Of a stretch of 64,000 bases of DNA, positions 22,370 through 33,799 are shown one piece after another (position 1 is the first letter of the stretch; every line of letters begins with the position of its first letter). The notes beneath the pieces were generated by a model. That model had not been told where the DNA came from. It saw nothing but the letters and a program-made list of their open reading frames with translations, and made no database searches. The position numbers were made by a program, and so were the translations under genes. The stretch is taken from positions 744,001 through 808,000 of the forward strand of contig JAUIRK010000969.1 in the NCBI GenBank assembly GCA_030549495.1, read 5' to 3'. This DNA is from Nectonema munidae (taxonomy: Eukaryota; Nematomorpha; Nectonematoida; Nectonematidae).

Positions 22370-24868
22370 TTAGTTTTTTTTTACAAGTGATCTAGGAATA
22401 AGCTCTATCCTTTGTCTTTCACTTGAGAAGTTTTTCCTGGCAGGATGATCGCCGAGTGCACTTTCTTTACTTGATGATGTGACTCTGGGATTTTTGGTCT
22501 TGGGGCAGCTTATCGCAACCTTGATACAATGATTGCGTATCGATTTGCTGTTATTAGCGAATAGAGATTTGGCTGCATCATTCTCATTCTCGAATTCAAC
22601 ATAAGCAATGCCCTTAGACTTTCCATTTGGAAAAGACACAATGCGAACAGCATTTACACTCAACTCACCGTCTAGAGAAAATAAACTCTTTAATTCAGTA
22701 TCTGTTGCGTCAAGAGGTAAATTTCTAATAAATAACTTCTTTCTTTCAAGATCTGTGGAGTACTTAAAGGAGCTTTTATTATTAACTCTTATATTATAAG
22801 GAGAAATATACAATGGCCGGTTCTTTAACAAACTCCTATCCATGCTTAAGGCTCTATCGCAGGAGGTAGAATCTTTGAACTGCAAATAACAAAATCCCGT
22901 TCTTAAGCCTCCATCTTTTTTCTTAATAGCAGAAAAAGTCTCAATTTCTCCAACATCAGCAAAAAATGCTCTTACATCATTCTCATTGACAGAGTGTGCT
23001 AAATTACTTAAAAAAACTGTCTTTGAAGCATCAAAGTTAATTTCATCTATTCTTTCTTTTATTTTAACTGATTCAAGGGATAAGTCTTTCTTTTGATTAC
23101 TTCCCGCTGTATCTAACTCTTTCTCTTCAACTAATTGTAGCATATTTGTCGATTTCTTTGAAGATAAAGAAATATCAATATTGTTATTTTTATTCCCATG
23201 CGAAAAGGTATCTTCTCCTTTCTTCTTTTTATCAGGTAAATCTGTTTTATACTGTTTATGCTTTAATCCTATTCTTTTAACTTCATGCTTTAAGTAGTTA
23301 TTACTATATAGGGAAAGAAGTAAAAATTTGTCTTGTAAGCATGAATTGTATTCTAATGCATTCCATTCCGATATATTAGAAAACTCACGTTCAAATTCTA
23401 CCCAGTCATTGATAATGTATTGGTTAGTAGGATGAAGTTTTAAGGCTTGGGAAAGAACGTCTCTACAATTTTGTAAACTTCCGTGCAATCTCTCGCATGC
23501 TGCATATTTGAGAAATAGGTTGGCATTGAACCGACCTTTATCATTGATTAGCTTTTGCCATACTGTACGAGATTCTTCCATATTTTTGATGAAAAATGCA
23601 AAGACTTGAGCATGGAAAATTCTGAATGGTACTGTCATTTGCTGGTATGGCTCAAGGTATGCGATTCCCCTCAAAAATTCGCTTTTCACGTAGTCCGTTT
23701 CATCAGCGCTACACGTCGGATAAAATCGCTTATTTATTCGTATTAAACATTCTAAATATCTAGTCCAGAGAGAAACAGAAGAAAAATCTTGCTCACATTG
23801 CAAACTTTCTTCAAAAACTTTTTTAAGCAATTCTCTAGCTTCATGAACATCATTTATATTGATAAGGCTCTCTTCTACCACGATTAAATGCTTCATCCAT
23901 AAAGCTAAGGACCATGGGCAATTGCGCAGAGCTCTTCGAAATACTTTTACAAGCAAAGAAACGTCAAAGGACAATTTTTCACTTTTCATAAAGGCAGTAT
24001 AATGGAGCCAAACATCCTGATCCAAGCAATTGTCAGAGACAGCTCGTTCATACAGGCATTGAACTAATGTGAAAGTATCAAAGGCGTCTAACTTTGGCTC
24101 TTTTAAAACATGATCAATGTAATATAAGTAAGTTTGCCTAGAAGACTTATTGGCAAATTTAATCAGTTTTCTTTCAAAATGATCATATTCTTCAATGATA
24201 TTCTCAATATTTGAATGCTTTTCTTTTATAATTAACACGTCTTTTTCTTTAGGCTTTTGTGACATTATTTGAAGGTAATTATTAAAAGCTTCTAGCAGCA
24301 AAGATGTGCTTTTAAGGGGAATTTTTAAACAGTTTTGAAATATTGTAAAAATAAATTCTTCTTGTGTTTTAATAAGTTCAGAATCTCTTAAATTTTGCAA
24401 AATCACCATTTCATATTCAATGTAAAAGATCCAAATAATGTGGCCTAAAACGAAATGTCTGCTGCATGCATAAAGAGCTCGATTAAGCAAAGTTCTCGTT
24501 AAAATTACATCATTTTTAAAAATGAGAGATGAATATTGAAGATATTTCAGCCATAAAACAGGTGACAAATAATCATCAACGCTCTTTTCAAATAAGTCAA
24601 TTATGAAATTTTGGTCAGAATTAAAGGAAATCTCATCTTCGATCCAATCTAGCCAAAGATCTTGAGTAAGTGGGTAAACTTTTTGCATTGTTTCCCGTAT
24701 TGAGCGCAACATATTTTTGTTATCCTTGTTTAGAGTATTCATTTCGTTTCTTAGCATCTTTATTAAATCCTGGTACTGTTGGTAATTATAGGGATCATCT
24801 TTAATTGCTTGAAATAAACTAACTACATCTTCATTCACACAATTAGGGTTTTCCTTATCAATTTCCAT
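22370..24868 (-). CDS. SART3: SART3-like U4/U6 snRNP recycling factor
   Basis: One uninterrupted frame of 832 residues. SART3/Prp24-type proteins act in the nucleus to re-anneal U4 and U6 snRNAs after splicing and bind the LSm ring. Residues about 20-530 are helical HAT repeats (LWLDWIEDEI at 71, VLWLKYLQYS at 104, VWLHYTAFM at 286, LALWMKHLIV at 321). A lysine-rich stretch (DKKKKGED, 546-553) may be a nuclear signal. RRM1 spans about 616-692 (VFLSNL 618, TGFCYLQF 657) and RRM2 about 710-788 (LFIRNL 712, SKGIAYVEF 751). The tail RIELIPRSLVKKN matches the (L)LPRAL segment of animal SART3. The protein is shorter than human SART3 (about 963): the acidic N-terminus is reduced and the final SN..F.K.F LSm-contact motif is absent from this frame. 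The ATG is the first in frame (TAG 9 codon-bases upstream); a CACCTAG just upstream (about 24878) could be a splice acceptor for a 5' untranslated exon. Confidence 0.95.
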   Translation of the reverse strand: MEIDKENPNCVNEDVVSLFQAIKDDPYNYQQYQDLIKMLRNEMNTLNKDNKNMLRSIRETMQKVYPLTQDLWLDWIEDEISFNSDQNFIIDLFEKSVDDYLSPVLWLKYLQYSSLIFKNDVILTRTLLNRALYACSRHFVLGHIIWIFYIEYEMVILQNLRDSELIKTQEEFIFTIFQNCLKIPLKSTSLLLEAFNNYLQIMSQKPKEKDVLIIKEKHSNIENIIEEYDHFERKLIKFANKSSRQTYLYYIDHVLKEPKLDAFDTFTLVQCLYERAVSDNCLDQDVWLHYTAFMKSEKLSFDVSLLVKVFRRALRNCPWSLALWMKHLIVVEESLININDVHEARELLKKVFEESLQCEQDFSSVSLWTRYLECLIRINKRFYPTCSADETDYVKSEFLRGIAYLEPYQQMTVPFRIFHAQVFAFFIKNMEESRTVWQKLINDKGRFNANLFLKYAACERLHGSLQNCRDVLSQALKLHPTNQYIINDWVEFEREFSNISEWNALEYNSCLQDKFLLLSLYSNNYLKHEVKRIGLKHKQYKTDLPDKKKKGEDTFSHGNKNNNIDISLSSKKSTNMLQLVEEKELDTAGSNQKKDLSLESVKIKERIDEINFDASKTVFLSNLAHSVNENDVRAFFADVGEIETFSAIKKKDGGLRTGFCYLQFKDSTSCDRALSMDRSLLKNRPLYISPYNIRVNNKSSFKYSTDLERKKLFIRNLPLDATDTELKSLFSLDGELSVNAVRIVSFPNGKSKGIAYVEFENENDAAKSLFANNSKSIRNHCIKVAISCPKTKNPRVTSSSKESALGDHPARKNFSSERQRIELIPRSLVKKN

Positions 24869-24941
24869 GTTTAAAATCTAGGTGAGAATAAATGTAAATG
24901 TAATAATGCAGATCAATAGTCAAATTTTGTATTTCCACAAT

Positions 24942-25860
24942 TAATAAGTATGATGAATTTTGCTATGAAAAACTTTTAAGTAATAATGTATTTTCATTAG
25001 GTCCGTAGGGCAATGTCCTTTAATGGGATGTATTTATCTAAAATAATGAATTGTATTCATTTTTTACAGTTTTGGTGTATATATTGTTTATAATATTTTA
25101 AGCATATAAAAAATTTTAATCTTAAAAAGTATTTAGTTGAGGAAAAAATTTAAAAAATATACAGTTTATTGTTTTGTTGAAGTTTTGAAAAAATATTTAA
25201 AATTATCTTCAATAATGATTATTAAAAGTTGAAAAGATGATTGATTTGTGAAAAATGGGATTTAAACATAAAAATATATTTTAAGAAAATTATATTTTTT
25301 AAAAATATAAATTTTTAATTTTAATTTTTTTTATATTATATTTAATAAAGTTCATTTTGTATGCATTTAACACTCAACCAAGTTTAAATAAGTATGATGA
25401 ATTTTTGACTTCTATTGAAAAACGTTTATAAGTCAATAATGTAAATTTTCCATTAGGTCACGTAGGGCAATGTCCCTTTAATGGGATGCTATTTTAATCT
25501 AAAATAATGAATTGTATTCATTTTTTACAGTTTTGGTGTATATATTGTTTTTATAATATTTTAAGCATATAAAAAATTTTAATCTTAAAAAGTATTTCAG
25601 TTGAGGAAAAAATTTAAAAAATACTACAGTTTATTGTTTTTGTTGAAGTTTTGAAAAAAACAATATTTTTTATACTTTAAAATTATCTTCAATAATGATT
25701 ATTAAAAGTTGAAAAGATGATTGACCTTTTGTCCGAAAAATGGGACATTTGCTAAAACATAAAAAATATATTTATAAGTAAAATTATACGTATATTTTTT
25801 TATAAATAAAATATAAATTATTTTATATTTATAACATCTTTTTTCTTATATTATATTTAT
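24942..25860. repeat. Tandem duplication whose copies differ almost only by small deletions
   Basis: 24942-25385 and 25386-25860 share AATAAGTATGATGAATTTT, GTAGGGCAATGTCC, AATGGGATG and a continuous block TAAAATAATGAATTGTATTC at high identity. Almost every difference is one or a few bases missing from the first copy: TTCATTAGGTCCG against TTCCATTAGGTCACG, GGGATGTATTT against GGGATGCTATTTTA, and TTTGTGAAAAATGG against TTTTGTCCGAAAAATGG. No coding. It lies just upstream of SART3. Confidence 0.8.
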
Positions 25861-25984
25861 ATAAAAACATTTTTATCTGAATTAACTTAAATCAAAATTA
25901 GATAAAAATGTATAAGCTTCGAACATATTTAGCCTTTTTGAATAAGAATTTTTTAATTTGGTATTTTGATTAACATTTATCTAT

Positions 25985-26870
25985 AGATGAAATGGTGATC
26001 AGATATTAGGGAATGCATTCCCAAAAATGTATATGAAAGGCTAACTAAAATTTGGTTACAAATTTTGGTGTTTTTGCAATTGAAAACGATACTTATACAA
26101 TTTTTACTGAGTTTAATGATTTTGATCTTCTCGGAGTAAGAGTTATAAAACATTTGATATCTGTTATACATAAAGATGCATGTACAAATTATGAAATATT
26201 CTTTCATAATTTTTTTCACGAGCATAGAAATTATAGAACTTTTGAGCGATAGAAATATAAGCCAACAGGTAAAATCGTACTAAAAACGGTCACTTATTTT
26301 TTCTAAATAAATGAAGAAAAAAACAAGAGGTTTTCTTGATTATAGATTTGATCATACAAACAGAACTTGTATAGTAAAATTGAATTATAATACTCATGCG
26401 TCTATTGCTATAAACTACAGAAGCGTTTTTGCAATGGGTAATGCAATTCGTATAATTGAAAAAAGACAAACGTTCAAATTCCGAAAGTTGTATATGAATA
26501 TAATACTTACATGGGAGACTTTGATTTACGTGATAAGCAAGTTTCTTTATAAAGAACAAGAATTAGAGAAAAACTATGGTTTCCTATTTTCACACAAATA
26601 CTGGATATCGTTGTAATAAATTGCTTGAAACTCAACAATCTTCTAAATGTAGAAAACCAAATAACTTTACTAGGAACAAGAATTACTTTAGCTCTCATTT
26701 CAAAAGTTTTCATGTCCAATCACAAAAGACCTGGTCCACAGAGATCAAAGCTTTTGAAAGGAAGAGTCAGTGAAGATTTGAAGTATGATAAAGAAAATTA
26801 TTTCGTAAAGGTAATACAAACTCAAAGACGCTGTACGAAAAATCCGCAGGAGATGTGAGATTCCTCTTCA
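25985..26870 (+). pseudogene. PiggyBac-type transposase pseudogene (PGBD-like)
   Basis: Spread over several frames the family order is kept. There is a YKLW-like start near 26040-26060 (VTNFGVFAIENDTYT), then IFFHNFFHEHRNYRTF (about 26195-26245; the family has DNFFTS). Next come KKKTRGFLDYRFD (26311-26350) and the catalytic-end segment VVYEYNTYMGDFDLRDKQ (about 26485-26540, the family YN..MGGVD.(A/L)D). These are followed by the WW/F-rich and NAW-like helices. The second catalytic Asp is replaced by His. A dead copy, unrelated in position to the TTAA element at 5711-9688. Confidence 0.8.
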
Positions 26871-26909
26871 GGATCTGTGCTTTAAAAACTTCCATAAAAA
26901 AATTAATTG

Positions 26910-27950
26910 TAAACATTTTTCAATAAAGTTTTTAAATTTTTTATTTTTACTGGTGTTGTCCAACGTCCCAAAAATAAGAGGGCTTTTTTCACCTACAACG
27001 AATTATTTATTTTTATTCTATCAATATATTGTCTAAATTAAAAATCATATAAAGTATTTTCCTAAAAAAGATTATGAGAATTATGGTCTTTATCTTGTAC
27101 TAATAAATTTTTGATAATATATAATTTTCATTTAATGATGAAAATATTTTGTGTAATATATTTTTTATTATAATTCAGAAATTAAAGAATATAAAAGGCA
27201 TGATTATTAAAATTATAATTATAGTCCAATTAAGGAACATTATTCTCTCCTTGGATGCAATAACAATAACTAAAAAAAGGTCAATTTATTTTATATCTTT
27301 TTAGGCCAGTTTCTGTCGTTCTTGTAAGAAGAAAACATTCCAGGTAAAAATGAAATCTGTTTTACTAATTTAAAAAACCCATCAAAATATAATGGTTTGA
27401 GTTACTATAACTTTATTAAATTATACATGAAAGAATAAAATTAAGAGAGCTTGTACATGAAATGAGCGAAAACATACCTATATTTTATATAGCAGAGAAA
27501 GATATTGAAAACTTCTTTTGCCATATCGATCATTCTAGCATGTTTTAGCTGGCATAAAACATGAAACCAAATGAACTAACTGACTATCTAATAAACTAGC
27601 TAAATAAATTATCCTATAACTCTCTAACTAGACGATTAATAAAATTAACAAACTAATGAATCACATAACTGTTGACATATTTGCATTTTGATATTTAGAC
27701 GTATACGAGTGTGAAGCATACGGTATTTTGTCTACTGATATACATAGATTTAGCGAGGAAAACACTTATAGATTGCCGCATTCTTCTGAAACATTTGGCT
27801 TACAATTCATACAATTCCGACTCATCTATTTAAGAAACATTCTCATAACATTCCAAATTTTAATTTTTTGAAATAAGAAATATAGAAGAAAAAACTTATC
27901 CCATAAATGAAATCTTGTCTTTAGTCTATTGTTAACTTTCCAGTTTGTAA
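26910..27950. other. Gene-free AT-rich stretch
   Basis: No coding family, RNA gene or repeat boundary was recognised on either strand. Confidence 0.5.
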
Positions 27951-27955
27951 CCTTT

Positions 27956-28348
27956 GTTCTAAGTGTTAATAAAATTCTCTTTGTTCCCAGGGTCTTCTTA
28001 ACAAGTTCAATAGTTAATCGAGCAAATTATTATTTTAAATGGCGAGTAATATAGTACATGATTTTTGTTTAAACCTAATTTTATATAAATATCAAGTTTC
28101 AAAAAATGTTAGTTCCTAAAAATCTAACGAGAATAGCGTTTCTTAGCTCTAATGTTCTAAGTGTTAATAAAATTCTATTTGTTCCCAGGGTCTTCTTAAC
28201 AAGTTCAATAGTTAATCGAGCAAATTATTATTTTAAATGGTGAGTATAGTACATGATTTTTGTTTGAACCTAATTTTATATAAATATCAAGTTTCAAAAA
28301 ATGTTAGTTCCTAAAAATCTAACGAGAATAGCGTTTCTTAGCTCTAAT
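27956..28348. repeat. Recent tandem duplication, units of about 198 and 195 bp
   Basis: Unit one (27956-28153) starts GTTCTAAGTGTTAATAAAAT and ends TTCTTAGCTCTAAT. Unit two (28154-28348) repeats it with only a few changes: CTC/CTA, GGCGAGTAATATAG/GGTGAGTATAG and TTTAAACC/TTTGAACC. No coding. Confidence 0.85.
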
Positions 28349-28349
28349 T

Positions 28350-29520
28350 TACAAATTTTCAAACTATATCTGAATAAAGATAATAAAAGAATAAAAGCCA
28401 AACTTTTTTCTTTCACAAATTATGTCAACCAAAAATAGGGGGAGGGAAAGAGGTTCACGATAGTTAATATTTAACGCTATTTAAGGCAGGCTTTAAAAAT
28501 AAGAAAAACTGGTAGCAGCAGAATCTGCCCCTCCCTCTTAAAATTTGAGGGAAAAGTTTTTTTGAACGACGATAAACAATTTTAGAGACCAATTATGTTG
28601 AAAATCAATTAAGAATGACAGCATCTGTCAAAAAAATTGAAAATTATTATGTAAAACAAATATACACTAGAGATTTTAAGTATGCTCAATCGATTGCTTA
28701 AACTTGATTTATACAAAAAGAGACCAATTATGCAGAAAATCACAAAAATCAAAATGAGTGATAAGATACGCATACAATACCCTATTTGAGAATGCCGAAT
28801 GGTTGGTCTTCCTACAAAAAGAAATTAATTATACACATAATTTGTAGTCATGGAAAAATTTATTTGAAATTCAATGGAAAAAAATTTTGAACAGGAAAGA
28901 AAACATGCAATTTCTCTACAGCGGTGACAACAAAGAACAACTATTGATGATGAGGGCAAAATCTTGTTTGACTTTATTACATTATATGTTCATATATAAT
29001 ACATCATCATAGCATATGCTATCGGTTTCTATTTTTGTTCAACAATTAGATGAAATAATCATCAATTTTCGTAACAATTTGATACAAATTGATGAGCTGT
29101 TGATTTGTTCATGTTATTTCATTTTGCCATTGTCATTCATTACACTTTCAAACAAGATTATCACCTTTCCAGTTTCTAACATTTTCTCACTTATAGCCTT
29201 ATTTTCAAAAGTTTATCTTTTGCATACCTTTATAGTTTATTCTTTGAAGTTTAAAAACCTTTTTTTTTGGTTTTTTTTATGTAAAAAATTTAAACACCTT
29301 CTGGTAAAAACCAGAAGAAAATAAAGAGTGAAGGGTTTTTACATGAATTATTATCCATCCAAGTGCTTCAATGTTCTACTAACATATTTCAGTTGTTTGA
29401 TGATAGAAAAATTTTCGATTCAGAATTTTCATTAAGTGAAAGTGGTTCTAACTCTATTTACAGATTTTTTCTCATCTCAGAAAAGTATACAGAAGATCCA
29501 ACATTTGCCGAAGGTTAAAA
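28350..29520. other. Gene-free stretch
   Basis: Nothing recognised. The plus-strand frame at 29016-29324 is hydrophobic by base composition and has no family features. Confidence 0.45.
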
Positions 29521-29534
29521 AACACTTACAAGGA

Positions 29535-32350
29535 CTCATCATCATCCATTCGCTCTAATGTGCAGGTCTTTGTCCTGGCGAGCCAAGGTCGACCTTGAAT
29601 TTGCAGCGACGTCTCCATCTTCGTTTCATGTCAGCATCTTCAATCTTCAGGTTCCTTTTCTTCATGTCTTCTTTAACAGCATCTTCCCATCTTTTTTTCG
29701 GTCTTCCCCTCCTCGCTTGTCCAGTGATGTTTTCATCCCATAGTCTCTTCGTTAGTATGAATCCATTCTCTCTAAGTGTCCTAGACAACGGAGTCTATGC
29801 TCTTCCAAATACTGCTCTATATCTTCCACCCCTGTCATTCTTCTAATCTCTTTGCTTCGCGCTTTGTCCAGTAGAGTTTTGCCACACATCATTCGTAACA
29901 TCTTCATCTCAGCAGACTGCATGCGTCTCACTTCAACCTTCTTCATTGGCCAACACTCTGCTCCATAACACATAACACTCCTTACACACGATTTGTATAG
30001 TCTTCCTTTTAACTTCAATGGCAAAACTCTGGCGCACAGTACGCTAGCAATATCATTAAACTTTTTCCAACCAGCTCTAATTCTTGACATCACCGTTTTT
30101 TCAATTTCGCCATCTCTTGTTAGAACATCACCCAAATAACAAAACTCCTTTACTACTTTGAATTCATCTTCACATTGTTTAACGAAGCCTTGATCTTGCA
30201 CAATTTCATGATTTATCTTACAACTGGGACATATGAAATTTTTCGCTCTGCTCAATGGAACAGATAAGCCTGAACATCTCTAATGAACCCATAATTCGCA
30301 TTTCACGCATTGAATAGCATTCCTAACTACTCTGCTTCCACACACACAACACGGATCGATAGCACTTACTGAGTCAAAACATTTTCTTGTGACGACGTTC
30401 ATTGCTTTCGTTTTTGCAATATTTACCTTCAAACCTTTGCTTTCTAAGGTTTCTTTCCAACAACTGTACTTGTTTTCAACGTCTTCCCAACTGCTGTCAA
30501 TCAATATCAAATCATCAGCGTAAAGAATTTCTCTCATGTTCTTGGATATGTTTTCTGCCAGTGCATCCATCACAATCGTGAAAAGAAGTGGACTGAGAAC
30601 GCGGCCCTGGTGCACTGCAACTTTAAGTTCGAACCACCCTGATTTCTCCTTCGATTTGTACTGCAGTTTCAGTCTGTCTATACATTTCCATCACAGCTTT
30701 AATTTCACATTCCATTACGCCTTTCTTCCTTAATGCCCACCAAATTACCTGTCTAGGAATACGATCAAAGGCTTTCTCAAGATCTAAGAACAGTATGAAC
30801 AACTCCTTCTCCACGTTTATATGCATTTCCATCAGCTGAGGAACGCCAAAAATAGCATCAATGGTACTTTTGTCGGGCATGAACCCCATTTGAGTCTCGC
30901 TGATGTTGACTCTGCTTCTTATTATTTTCTCAAAAACTCGCTCTATCACTTTCATTGAGTGTTCGATCAATTTGATGCTTCTGTAATTATGGCACTCTTT
31001 GTGATCGCATTTGCCCTTCTATATTGGTATCAAAAAGCTTTTTCTCCAACTTTCTGGCATCCTTATTCCTTGTATCATATCATTACCTACTCTGGCCAGT
31101 TCATTTTCTAATTTGCACAGCTGTAGAGCTTCTATCGGTACACCACTCGGGCCGGGTGCTTTATTCTTCTTCATTTTCAACAAAGCTTGTACAACTTCAT
31201 CGAAAGAAATTTTATATACGGGTCATTTGGCTCAGCTTGCAACTTTTTGTTCCATACATGTTCTGTATTCAACAGATCTTCACAATAATCTTTCCATAGA
31301 TCCAACCTATCAGGCAAGCGTAACTTCAATTCACCACTTTGATTTTTCATGCAGGGATTTCCTATAACATCTCTTTTGTCTATATCGCTTGTTCTGGCCA
31401 TGCGAAACACATGTCTCATCCTATTTTCCATTTTCATCTCTTCAATCTGTTTTGCTTCGTCACTGGCTTCATCGTGCATCGCTTTTGCAATTTCCTCCAT
31501 AAAAGATATTTTTCCTTCTTTTCTTTCACAGCGTTTTGAACATTCTCTCGATTCCACCACCACGTTGCTTTCCTTACACATTTTTTTGATTTTCCACAAA
31601 CTTCTTTCATTATTTTTGATACTTCGCCTATGATTTGATCTCATTCAGCACTTTTGTCAACGCAACATTTGGCCCTTTCAATCATCGCTTCTTGTACTTT
31701 AGCATCTTTCAACATCCATGTCTTAATCACACTTCTTTTCATTTTTTGAATGCTTCCTATATCAAAAGGCGGTGTTGTGACAGGATCATTTCACCTGGGA
31801 TAGCTTTAATGTTTTTGACTTTTTCATTTTTTCTGACAAGGATATAGTCAATCACTGTTTTATGACACCCAGACTCATAGGTAATCAATTTTTCCACATC
31901 TTTCTTAAACCAGGTGTTGGCAATCTTCAATTGGAAGCTATCAGCAAAATCCAGCAATCTTTCTCCGTCAGCATTTCTTGTTCCAAAGCTGAAACCACCA
32001 TGTACATCTCCATAATCGTCACAATCTTTTCCATGTCCATTAAAGTCACCTAATATGACACACTTCCCTTCACCTTCAGCATCTCTCTACTCAAACTAGC
32101 GTAAAAAGCCTCTTTTTCTTCTCTTTCCAGACGGCTCCGTGGCGCGTAAACAGATAGCATTGTCACAATCTCTTCTCCAACAGCAACTTCCATAGTTATT
32201 ATCCTATCACTCACACGTTCCATAGCTATAACTTTTTACGCCCATTACATGCTTACCATAAATCCAACTCCTCCTTTTTGTTATTCTTTCCGCTCCAGTA
32301 TAACTTGTAATATTTGTCATTGCCTCTAACAATTTTGGTTCCCGGCATTT
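29535..32350 (-). mobile_element. RTE-like LINE, 5'-truncated and frameshifted, with PHD-like finger
   Basis: On the minus strand the order is partial endonuclease (32310-31760), RT, finger and the RTE-type C-terminus. Endonuclease landmarks are VSDRIITMEV, GDFNGHGKDC and TVIDYILVRK. RT landmarks are FMPDKSTIDAIF (about 30880), LFLDLEKAFDRIPR (about 30770), QGRVLSPLLFTIVMDALAE (about 30600) and LYADDLILID (about 30520). The finger is CCVCG, CVKCELWVH, RC and FICPSC (30350-30215), with an in-frame TAG between WVH and RC. Then come FCYLGDVLTRDG and the end GRPKKRWEDAVKED...SPGQRPAH (29555). The 3' end is a short ATG/GAT repeat, typical of RTE. The endonuclease N-terminus is lacking. Confidence 0.85.
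30215..30350 (-). other. PHD-like zinc finger within the RTE-like ORF2
   Basis: The cysteine/histidine order is C-x2-C, C-x2-C-x4-H-x2-C, C-x2-C, between the RT thumb and the FCYLGDV segment. The fragment at 20490-20562 preserves the last part of the same finger, so it belongs to the family and is not an accident of this copy. Confidence 0.65.
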
Positions 32351-32403
32351 ACAGCATTGGAGTAAATCCTTAGTAAAATGACTTTAGAATTAAATCAAGA
32401 AGC

Positions 32404-32476
32404 CAGGCGTAAATAGTTTTATAAGAAAAATCCCCCCCCCCCCCCTCCCCAATAATTTTGAGGATGTACGCCCCTG
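32404..32476. mobile_element. Short remnant with hAT ends and a poly-C tract
   Basis: The right end, AATTTTGAGGATGTACGCCCCTG, is nearly identical in reverse to the left terminus of the hAT element at 32986. The left side, CAGGCGTAAATAG, could be its partner. If so, this is a 73-bp collapsed MITE; no target duplication was found. Confidence 0.4.
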
Positions 32477-32479
32477 GGA

Positions 32480-32977
32480 AGTTATAGTCTTTCGGCCAGA
32501 AAAAGTAAAAAGTGGACTGTCAAGGCTTGGAGTTTTGTTAGATAAAGCAAAAGTTAATGGTGGAACTGTTTTGGTTTAAAAAATAAAACTGATCTGACAA
32601 AAATTGACCCGTTCTCTTTTGAAATCAAACACTTTTCCCTTACATAAAGTCGAAACCCACTTTCGGACTTTCAAGCAAATTAAGATCGAAAATAGATAAT
32701 CTATTGTTCTGGGTTCCAAAATTGTAGCTTTAACGTTTATTTGAAGAAACGGAATCAGCTAAGCGATGAATAAAATGTACAAAACTCATTTCAGGAAGAA
32801 ATTACAAGCATCTCAAAGATCAATTAAAAAAAATCAAAAAACGTCAAAAATTTTGTTTTTCATTTTTATAATTTGTAAATAATTTTTTTGCGGAAATGTA
32901 TATCCTTTTTGTTGTGAAAAATTAACAAATAAACTTTTGTTTAATTTATGTAAAATCGATTTTTTTTTATTATATAT
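32480..32977. other. Unassigned stretch between RTE-like LINE and hAT element
   Basis: A short plus-strand frame near 32500-32580 reads RPEKVKSGLSRLGVLLDKAK, which looks coding-like, but no family was recognised. The remainder is AT-rich without features. Confidence 0.3.
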
Positions 32978-33234
32978 TAGGGGATCAGGGGCGCACATCC
33001 TCAAAATTAATGGGGGGGGGGGAGGCGAAATTTTTTTCTTGCAATAAAAATAATGGTCTGGAAATACCACGGGAGACCAAATATTCAAGCAATCCTTTAA
33101 AATAGAGTGTATTCAGCGCATACCTAAAGTCATAAATTAAAAGGACTACTTTATAATTTTTTTTACAAAATCGGTGAATTTAAATACTATACTTCCAGCG
33201 AAAATATTTTAATTAAATTTGCATATCGAATATA

Positions 33235-33799
33235 GTGCGCAGAAAAAATGCCCCCAATTAAAAAGTAGGAAAAAATGCCCCCAATTAAAAAGTAAGAAAA
33301 AATGCCCCCAGTAAAAATGCCCCAACACAAAAAATTTCAAAAAATTATTAATTAAAATTTTTAAAAAAGATATGTCAAATAAAGATTTTTTGTAAAAAAA
33401 AAAAGTTAACTTTTCACTAAAACATTTAAAATTTAATTAAAGTAAACTAAAAAACTCACCATACGACAATTTTTTAAATACAAATTTTTTTTTTATAAAA
33501 CAGCAAATATTTTTGGACTTTGTGTGTATCAGAACACTTTCTAAATATAATTTGTATTTTAACTGATTTTAAGAACACATTCCCAAAAAATCTGCACCTT
33601 TGCTATTGTTTTAAAGAACTTTATAAAGAAAAAACCTTATAGATTAAGAAATTTTACCTTTCAAAACGGTACTAAATAAAAATATTTATATAATTAAAAA
33701 AATCCTGAAAATCAAAAATTAGGGGGCATTTTTCCTACTTTTTAATTGGGGGCATTTTTTCCGGGAGTATTTTTTCTGGGGGCATTTTTACCTACAACC
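33235..33799. mobile_element. 565-bp MITE with 10-bp target duplication (MULE-type)
   Basis: ATCGAATATA flanks both sides exactly (33225-33234, 33800-33809). The ends share AAAAATGCCCCCA and AATTAAAAAGTAGGAAAAA blocks in inverted order (33240-33330 and 33720-33795). A 9-11-bp duplication with subterminal inverted repeats suggests Mutator affiliation. No coding. Confidence 0.75.

Noticed and set aside
22608-23746. Plus-strand frames inside SART3
   Set aside because: Antisense shadows of a strongly supported minus-strand gene.
29016-29324. 102-codon hydrophobic frame as a small membrane protein
   Set aside because: Phe/Leu/Ile richness follows from T-rich DNA; no conserved neighbour, no recognisable family.
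29558-32053. Many plus-strand frames across the RTE-like LINE
   Set aside because: All are antisense to recognisable endonuclease and RT segments.
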